Of a DNA stretch of 64,000 nucleotides, positions 56,296-64,000 are shown in pieces. The DNA lies in assembly GCA_025677835.1 (NCBI GenBank), contig JAIXMR010000027.1:124001-188000 (forward strand), in the 5' to 3' direction. The DNA is from Sporodiniella umbellata (Eukaryota; Mucoromycota; Mucoromycetes; Mucorales; Rhizopodaceae). The notes beneath the pieces were generated by a model. It was not told the origin of the DNA. It did no database searches and saw only the letters and a program-made list of their open reading frames with translations. The translations under genes and the position numbers were made by a program. Within the stretch, counting starts at the first letter, position 1. Each line of letters begins with the position of its first letter.

Positions 56296-59200
56296 CTATA
56301 CTTTTGTAATATGATAAGACTTTCCAATACGAATTAATAAAATACGGAGTGCTATACGAATCTCAGACAGCAAGTTCTCTTGACCTAGCAGTTCTACTGA
56401 GGGTAAATAGAATTGCGGTACATGTCTTAAGAACTATATACAAACAGCAGATTAACAAACACATCTCCAAAGAATATGTATGTATGGCACTTACATCTTC
56501 ATCTTGCAACTGAGCCAAGCCTGTCAATATATTTACAACAACAGGTGTCCAAGCAGCAATATTTTTGGGCTTTGTTTCATGGTCAAGCTCGGCATACAAC
56601 ACAAATATTTCGTTGCAAAGTCTGGAATAGTAAAAAAAAAAAAAAAATAGTTAGTTTGATGAAATCCTTCTGCTTTGTTTGTTCTATTACGGTATTAGAA
56701 TAGCTTCAATCTCTTCTTTTTGGCTATCTCGGTCGTCAATGTTTTCCAAATTAGCGTACATTCTCATCAACACAGACACATAGCAGCCTCCACTTGATGT
56801 CTCTTGCTTTAGTAAATTAGGCAACTGCTTCATAAAGCCTATGGTTTTATGGGAATATTAATATGGAACTATTGTTTTGATCACACGCATTACCAAAACG
56901 GAATAAGGCCATTCTTAAGTCGTTGTTCATATTGAACTTTTTAGCGAAATGAAAAGATTTTCCAAGACATCCCATAAGCTCCATAAGATGAGAAGCCGGA
57001 TAAGCACAGTAGACAACATCTTTGGCCAACAGGTCGTTTACAGTTTGAATCAACATCAGCTGAAGTACACATTTCACAATGACTTGCTGGAAGTTTGTTT
57101 GTCGTTCTTCACTCACTTCTGCACTTGCAACCACATCTTGGCCTTCTCCGCTTTGAGCTAAATAAAAAGGAACTTTCAGTTTCAAAAAAAAAAAAAAAAA
57201 AAAAAAAGAAGCCTGGTTATGCTTTACCTCCTGAGGATAACTTTTTCACTTTTTCTATTAAGTCTGCTGTATCTTCAAATAGACCAGAAGCAGTAGTGTT
57301 TTCAAACAAAGTCTTGAAATTCTCAGTGACCAAATTCCAACACGTTTCATCGAATTTTTCTACATTCGAACGGATATACTCATCCAAACATTCACAGCCA
57401 ATATGGGCCAATGTGTCATTATCTATCGTATTCCTTTAGTTTATCACTGTTACCTTTTTGATCCTAGTGAGATTTTTTTTTACCTTGGGTTATACATAAA
57501 CTAAACAGATGCAAGACATGTTCCATCATTTCTCTCATGTTTTCGAAATAAAAGGTGTAGAGGCTGACCACATTACGCAAGGCTTCGATGAGTGTGGTCG
57601 AAAGCCAAACACTGTAGTCTTCGGCCGACATCTGTCGCCTTCCGCCTACTTCATTTTTAAGGTCCTCAAAGAGTGGAAACACGATTTGACGCGAGACAGT
57701 GGTCCAAAACTCGGGCGTAAAGGAGGATCCGTGTGCTTTCAGGGTATCAAACAGATACTCAAGAGCTCGCTTACGTACCTCGACGTCATCACTTTGCATC
57801 ACTACCTCTCTCAAACCATAGAGAACCGCAAACCAAAACTTGATCAAAAAGTCTTCTCGGTTGGCTTGACTGGTACCTTCAGCCGTTTCTAAAGGCGCAT
57901 TAGCCATCTCGAGCATACGAGGGATTGTGCCCTTGATCATATCCAATGCAGGTAAACTGATTTTTTGAAACTTTTTGTTCTTGGAGAATTCCACCAGACA
58001 GGAAATGTAGTCAGGAAAGGTGCTATTGGCCACAATGGCCTCAAAGCGTTCTTGAGTGACACTTCGAATAATATCAAACGTCATGTGCACAATCGATTCC
58101 GAGGTCTCACAGGCACCAATCGCAAACACGGCCAACATGGTCTTCCAAGCTGACCGTAAGTGATGCGGACGAGCCTGGATCATCTGCGAAAGACAGCGGA
58201 GGACCATGTCTTTGATGGCTACATCTGGGTTGTTGGCCAACACTTCGCGGAAAGGCATCAAGAAATCCTTTTGAAATTTAAAGTGTGGGAGTTCTTCTTT
58301 CTCCAAGAACTTCATGGCCAGCTGACGAAGTGAGTCCAGAGCAAAGAAAGCCACATTAAAGTTCGATTGACATCCGACTTTGTTGTAGTAAGCCCCCAGG
58401 ATGGCCCAGATATTAGACCATTCCATACGGATACGGTTCATGTTGTAGTATGATATCTCTACTAGTTTTTGTAGACTGTACATTCGAGGGTGTTCCATAT
58501 GGGCTGAGGAAACAATTTCCTCCCAAGAGGCTTCACACAAAGCACGCACAAAATCAACAATGGCATCCTACAGATTTTTTTTTTTTTTTTTTTTTTTTGA
58601 AAAAAGTGAGTTGTTTTTTGTATGTATCTACGAGTGACTTACTCCATTTAAGTTGACAGTCGATGTAAAAAGTCGGTCAACGGCCACAACAAGTGATTGA
58701 GAAGAACTGGCTGTAGTCACCTCTTCTGTTAGTGAAAGCTGTGTGTTATTTCTTCCAGAGCTAAGCATGCGGTTGCGACTACCGATAGAAGACGTACGGC
58801 GTCCGATATCGACAGAGGCATGTCGTTTGTTGTTAACAGCATCTATGGTATGTCCTGCATCCAATCCGCTGGTGATTAGCTGGAAGCGTTCCAGTTGACT
58901 CACAGTCGACAAAATATCTTTCCAAGAACCTTTAAGATAGTTACCGTCCACAGCCGCTACCTCGAGCAGGGTTCGGATAACCTCCACGTTCTTTGGTTTC
59001 ATCTCATTTAGGTTGGTCAGGAACGTAAACTTAGTAAGGGTAGTCACAAAGGCGTCTCTTTGGAGATCAACATCTTCAGATTGTACAGTGTGGAACAAAC
59101 AAATGATACGAATGGCATGTTTGAAGCCTTCCAGACACAGGTGGATCGTATCCAAATCATCAGATTCTTGGAGTGGGGCAGAAACGCCAGCTAAAAAAGC

Positions 59201-62200
59201 CATCCATGCAATCTCAAACATAGGACGAATGTGCTCCACATGAGAAGCAGAGTAAAATGTGATTGTGTCATTCTCACTTCCGTAACGACGGCTCGTTAGC
59301 ACGCTACGAAACAAAGCTTCTGTTTTGGTGCCCATCTCTTCAACAGCTGCTTGGTATGCATCCCGACGTACATCACGGGTAAATCCTGCGTTGACGAGTG
59401 CACTCTGAATACCGGTCATACCAAGTATGCTGTTATTGACAAGCAGAGCAGCATCGTTGGAAGCTTCCACTTCGTCTTTCATTTTAATCTCGTCGTTTTG
59501 TATTTCTTCATACGTCTTTTCTAAAAACTCTCGAGGTAAATCCTCACCGCCGTCCACACCTCGGTTATTTTTCACAAAGTCTTCAAGTGTCATACGTCGT
59601 TTCACTTGAGGGCTATGCTGATCCGTATTGAGCATAATCACTGAAAATGCAAGTACATACGCAGTTTCTAAATCACAGCAATCGTTTCAGTACACATCAT
59701 ATATATATATATATATATGTCTGGTGGTAGAGTAGTGTTTACCTGCAGAAGCAAAAGCGTTGGGGTTGCCGTGAACATATCTTTCAGCAAATTTAAGCAT
59801 AAATCGATCAATCTTTTGACTTTCACCAGGTAGTCTAAATGTTTGAAGGAATGAACGAAGAGCAGCTGTCAACGTTTTTCCTGAAAAATCCATCTCATCA
59901 ACAAATGCGTGCATGATAGCCACGTTCTCTGCATCACTATAGATTTTTTTGTTTTTTTAATTTTTTTTTTTTTTTTTTTTTTTTTTTTGGTTGGACCAAA
60001 GTTTAACTTGCTTTTCTTACTGTTCGCCAAGGTATTCACCAATCGCTGTCTTATTCAAAGATTCCGTGTTTAATAAAAACAAAGCGATATTTCGAGGGTT
60101 GGTTTTATCCAAGAATCCTTGTTCACATAAATGGGCGATTCCTTTCGATGGCTTCCAGTTGAACCGACGTACACTTTCCTCCAAGAGCTGTTTACGATGT
60201 TTTGAATTTTCGAATGTTTCGGGATCATCGAGACGTGAAGAGCTATTGTTATTGCTAAGGGCAGCCGACGATCCGTTGGGAGAAGAAAGATGTTCAGAAA
60301 TCGGTCCAGGTTGATCTTCACTTTCTCGTGGTGTGCTTTCTTCCTTTTTGATCCCTGCTGTTATACTTACCGAGTTGTTGGTATACCAACCCACTAACGA
60401 GCGAAGGACAGCTACAAGACACTCTAGTGATTTGAATCGCAAAACAGACTCGGGCATAACTGTCGTTTGGCTTTGTTTATCACTATGTAAAATGGTGGCG
60501 GTGGTCAAAGAGGGTGGAATCACTACAGAGTGAGAATGGATGTTTTGATGCAAGGCTCCCCCGTCGTTACTACGATGCTCGTATTCTTTGCCGTTGGGTA
60601 CTTGGTTTTGGTGAGATGTAGTTGTTTTCGAAAGCACATGGACAAGACGCTCGTATATATTGTCTCGAGATACACCATCGCAATCGTAATTGATGTAGAT
60701 ATCAACCAATGTCTGGGGATCTTCTGTAATTTTCAGCAATCCTTTCAAAAGAGAAAATCGCTGTCGGTTGGAAGAGTTGCGCATTTCCAAAATCTTTAGT
60801 ACAATCTCTTTAAAGAATATTTCAATCTCATTCTTTAGGTAGACACGCAATCCTTGAACCACAATCCAAAGAATTTCATGAGTGATATCAAACACCTGCG
60901 GAACAACAGAAAACGCATTTCGTCCTAAACTAGGACAGAGGTACTGCTTGACTTCAAGAATGAACGGGTTTAATATCTGTCCGTTAGGCTCGGGTATTGC
61001 TGTTGAGAAGAAAACCTGGTTAGAGGTAAAGACATCCATATGAGACATCATGATGGTGAGAATTAGATGAAGGGAAAGTAGTTTTGAGCGCATAGAATAG
61101 GATCTCATATCGTTTCCCCTAGAATGTTTGTATGTTAGATGAGAGTCTAAGCAAAAATTGCATCTTACCATTCGGATTGAATTGATTTTTTGGATAGTTT
61201 GCATAGAGCTCTAAAAACCAAGATAGCATCCTTTATATAAAGATCTGCCTCTGTTTCTGAATCTTCCTTTTGAATCCCCTCGTTTTCGAATGATCCTCTA
61301 TTATCGGAAGACCTACATTGTTGTTTAGTAATACTCCCTCCCCCCCCCCTTTTTTTTTTTTTTGGCTTACTCTGATGAATTGTTATCAACATCTTTCACT
61401 TGGGAGCTGGAGCCAGCAACCATAGTGCTTGGGCCTGCCCCGTTAGAATGCATCTCATGACTGTCTTCCTCATCCTCTTGAAATACGTTTTCAGTATCTT
61501 TCATAATATCCTGATAGTTGTCTTTATTTTTCCCACTAGGCAGTTTGTGACCCATTTCAGTTCTCGCCTTATTTGCCTCTACGATAATCTGTTGCTGATA
61601 ATCTTCTGTCTGGGCCTCATCTGGCTTAATCTCTTCTTCTTCCCCCATCCCTTCCTCTTGGCTTTGTTCTGTTTCTTTCTCTTGAGACAGCGGCAAGTTT
61701 GGGTTTTGCTTGACCCTTCTGAAAATATGATCGACCATTTGGGTCATTGTTATTTGGGCCATATTTTGATTGTCGTTGTTTCGAGACAATAAGAAGATAT
61801 TGTAGGTAGTTCGGACAGCTTTCAAAAGGGTGGATAGATGAAGTGGGGTGCTAGTGGAATAAACAGCGTCCAAGAGTGCTTTGATGATCTGCAACTGAAC
61901 TTTTTTGTCTGTTTCTTCGCCTATGAAACAGTCACAGATACCATCCACCACCTTTTCCATCACTTGTGTCTGTGCCACATCATCTTCCATATCTGCTACG
62001 TAGTTGTAGGTAATAAATTTACCAAGACAATCCAACGATACCGTCATTAGATTAGCTGAGCGGGTATCAATCGCTCCCTGGAGTGCAATCAAAATAATGG
62101 AGGATCTTGTAAAAGTTTAAAATTTACGTACCTGGCTATTTTACTATCTTTTTTCTTACCGAGTCTGACCCTCAGGCGCGGGTTCATTATTTTTAAGCAT

Positions 62201-62408
62201 GTCTACAATAAAGAATCAGTGACAGTGTTCTCTTTGCATTTTTCCCTTTTTTTTTTTTTTTTTTACTCAAAGCTGAATTCACAGACTCCTTTAAAGACTT
62301 GTTTTTTCGAGCCTCCTTGGTATTTGAAATTTTCTCGAGAGCATTTATGACAAATACATTGCTAGAAGCAACAGAAGAAGTTCTTGGCGATGAAGTGACT
62401 GAGGACAT
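56296..62408 (-). CDS. SEC7: Sec7/BIG-type Arf guanine nucleotide exchange factor
   Basis: Thirteen exons: 62408-62267, 62202-62160, 62105-61371, 61312-61169, 61118-60021, 59936-59743, 59667-58643, 58567-57484, 57422-57228, 57157-56894, 56838-56691, 56621-56495 and 56433-56296, giving 1778 residues. Order: N-terminal DCB, an acidic linker (GEEEEIKPDEAQTEDYQQQ), HUS, then the Sec7 catalytic domain (about residues 660-840) with the glutamate finger in FRLPGESQKIDRFMLKFAER, and the HDS1-4 helical repeats to the C-terminal FLRHVPQFYLPSVELLGQ. It activates Arf1 at the trans-Golgi for vesicle formation. The acceptor of intron 6 at 59669-59668 is fixed by the conserved TAYVLA(Y/F)SVIMLNTDQH. Every exon phase closes. 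Introns 1 and 8 start with GT-A(n). Confidence 0.95.
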
Positions 62409-62630
62409 TCTCTCTGTTTTTTTTTTTCTTTCTTTCTTAGAAACGTTTTTCTTCTAACGAGTTGTCAACAAAAAGGTGAAAAAGAAAAAGAAAAAAAAAA
62501 TGAAATATTCAACAAGCTAACAATAAACGAAGAGAAAGAGAGAAAGAGAGAGGGGATTGGCAGTACACAAATAACTTGTATTTGATTTCCGCTGATAAAT
62601 TTATTAAAAAAAAAAATTGTGTCCGATTGT

Positions 62631-64000
62631 TTACTGGTGTGTTTGATTGTATTTTTCTAATCTTTCGGCAAGTTTTTTGAATCTGTAGTTGCCACCTGTG
62701 CTTTTAGAAAGAGCTTCAGTCTCGAGCCATTTCAAGTTTTGAAGATCTTTCTCTTTCTTTGCCAAGTTAATAGCTCCTATCACGTTAGTGGCAATTACAC
62801 CTAGATTTAATGACTGCTCTGTATATGTACGCAATACGTCAAAGACGAGGGATAGGTTTTGAGTATCTAAAAGAGATCCAAGATAGACATTAATGAAATT
62901 AATGTCTGTACTGTTATAGGGTCCACTGGGGAAAGGAATCACAGGCGAGCCTTCTCGTGCAGGAATAGGGATTAATCCTTGTTGTTCAAACCTTGCCATA
63001 GTGTATTGGTTGAACAATCTTCGTATGGCTTTGTGATCATTTTCCACAGCATACTTTGACAATAAGGCCTCCCAGATATCTCTGTTGTATTCAATACCCA
63101 GCTCTTTAATTTCTCGAACGATTTTGTTGGAACTCAAGCCTCGAATCAGTACCGAGGCTCGTAAGAGTATAGCGTAAACTCTGGAGCCGTTCGCATCAAG
63201 CCATTTTGGATTGTTTTTGATCTCTTTCTTCATCTTTTTCTGTATATGTTCTATGGTTATTTCTGCCTCTTGTGTCAATTGACCAGTGACGCAACAGTTT
63301 AGAATCGCACAGTTCAGACCCACATCTATTTTTCTGACATCTTTAAAGTCAGTCAACATATCTGCTTTCACTTGACGAACGGCAAATTTGGATTGCTCAG
63401 CATCCAGAGCGCACAACTCAAAGACCCGTTGGTACATTGCTCTGTCAGGGCGAATTCCGTGACGTCTCAAGGTGTACCATCGGCTATTGAAGGCATCAAA
63501 GAGACCAGCAGCAGCTATACAAGTCAACATAGTGCGAAACGTCACTGCATCATGAGGAACACGAGCTTCAAGCATGATTTTCTCAATTTCGAATATGCGA
63601 GGGTCAAGCGATGTTCTACGAAAGTTTGTGGTTGACAGAAGTGCAGTGGATTTGTAGTAGTCAAAGATGTATTTTTCCCACACAGGAGGAACGCAAGCAC
63701 GGAAGAGAGAATGAAACGTTTCAATCTGGTTCACTTTGATGCCTTCGCCTTTCATTCGAGCCAACAATTTCAATACTGCATCTAGCTTTTTGGTGTGGCC
63801 TTCGCTACCAAACTGTCGCGTGAGAGAGTAACCGTGTAAAAGAATTTGATAGGTTACGTTGTTGGGCTTGATGTCATTTTTAGGCATATAAGTAGTCAAA
63901 AACGCTTCGGCATCTTCCATGGGATATTTTTTGGGGTCTAGTCTGTTATTGCAAGCCATATATTCCAAAACGGTATTACATTCGACTATATCCATTGGTA
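62631..64000 (-). CDS. Pentatricopeptide-repeat (PPR) protein, 5' end beyond the window
   Basis: One open frame of at least 454 codons runs off the right edge; the ATG at 63995 may be internal. Helical repeats of about 35 residues are visible: NNVTYQILLHGYSLTRQFG, VNQIETFHSLFRACVPP, PHDAVTFRTMLTCIAAAGLF and RPDRAMYQRVFELCALD. Such proteins bind organellar RNA, usually in fungal mitochondria, for processing or translation. The targeting sequence would be in the missing N-terminus, so location is an inference. The stop codon (62633-62631) lies about 220 bp downstream of the SEC7 start on the same strand. The exact orthologue cannot be named. Confidence 0.8.
   Translation of the reverse strand, partial: PMDIVECNTVLEYMACNNRLDPKKYPMEDAEAFLTTYMPKNDIKPNNVTYQILLHGYSLTRQFGSEGHTKKLDAVLKLLARMKGEGIKVNQIETFHSLFRACVPPVWEKYIFDYYKSTALLSTTNFRRTSLDPRIFEIEKIMLEARVPHDAVTFRTMLTCIAAAGLFDAFNSRWYTLRRHGIRPDRAMYQRVFELCALDAEQSKFAVRQVKADMLTDFKDVRKIDVGLNCAILNCCVTGQLTQEAEITIEHIQKKMKKEIKNNPKWLDANGSRVYAILLRASVLIRGLSSNKIVREIKELGIEYNRDIWEALLSKYAVENDHKAIRRLFNQYTMARFEQQGLIPIPAREGSPVIPFPSGPYNSTDINFINVYLGSLLDTQNLSLVFDVLRTYTEQSLNLGVIATNVIGAINLAKKEKDLQNLKWLETEALSKSTGGNYRFKKLAERLEKYNQTHQ

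Noticed and set aside
59668..59742. Missing nine residues or extra microexon in the SEC7 domain
   Set aside because: Using the TAG acceptor at 59669-59668 restores the TAYVLAFS segment in the same exon as VIMLNTDQH, so nothing is missing.

Overview
The window is nuclear DNA of a fungus, most likely an early-diverging zygomycete of the Mucorales type. I infer this from many short introns (about 40-100 nt, GTAAG-type donors, CTAAT/CTAAC-like branch sites, TAG/CAG acceptors), AT-rich gene deserts full of poly-A/poly-T runs, and the gene content: a myosin-motor chitin synthase, Gpi1, Rib7, Cdc7, Tfb3 and a CHD-like remodeller. I found no prokaryotic operons, CRISPR arrays or tRNA genes. The gene models below were spliced by hand. 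For each complete model the intron phases close and the total coding length is a multiple of three. Genus and species cannot be fixed from this window.

Layout. 0-6.2 kb: tail of an off-window gene, a TMEM97/EXPERA membrane protein with a 30-nt microexon, a decayed biotin-carboxylase gene, SRP19 (minus) and the TFIIH subunit TFB3 (plus). 8.6-12.7 kb: an unrecognised 309-residue protein and GPI1 (12 exons). 14.4-18.4 kb: a CDC7-like kinase (minus) with a very long N-terminal extension carrying an exact 468-bp in-frame tandem repeat. 18.8-20.4 kb: an 832-bp block and a decayed PNG1 copy. 20.7-21.9 kb: a kinesin-14-like stalk protein without a motor. 22-25.4 kb: relics, including a Tc1/mariner-type transposase. 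25.4-28 kb: an M13 (neprilysin-type) metallopeptidase. 28.5-31.6 kb: the second, almost identical copy of the 832-bp block followed by an intact PNG1 fused to an L-type lectin domain. 31.8-32.8 kb: a secreted or anchored DUF7137-type protein.

33.9-38.6 kb (minus): a CHD/Mit1-like chromatin protein whose SNF2 ATPase motifs are degenerate. It is divergently arranged with a 1896-residue myosin-chitin synthase at 39.1-44.9 kb. 45.7-50.2 kb: an orphan two-TM protein, a small PH-domain protein and histone H1 copy 1. 53.2-56.1 kb: RIB7 and histone H1 copy 2. 56.3-62.4 kb (minus): a 13-exon SEC7/BIG-type Arf-GEF. 62.6 kb to the right edge (minus): a PPR protein, 5' incomplete.

Functional links are loose, as expected for a eukaryotic locus. 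Several genes serve the secretory/glycan pathway (SRP19, GPI1, SEC7, PNG1-lectin, chitin synthase, DUF7137) and several serve chromatin or the cell cycle (CDC7, TFB3, two H1 genes, the CHD-like protein). The most notable signals are the duplicated CDC7-spacer-PNG1 segment with complementary decay, the PNGase-lectin fusion, the apparently ATPase-dead CHD-like protein, the repeat-expanded CDC7 and the motor-less kinesin-14 stalk.
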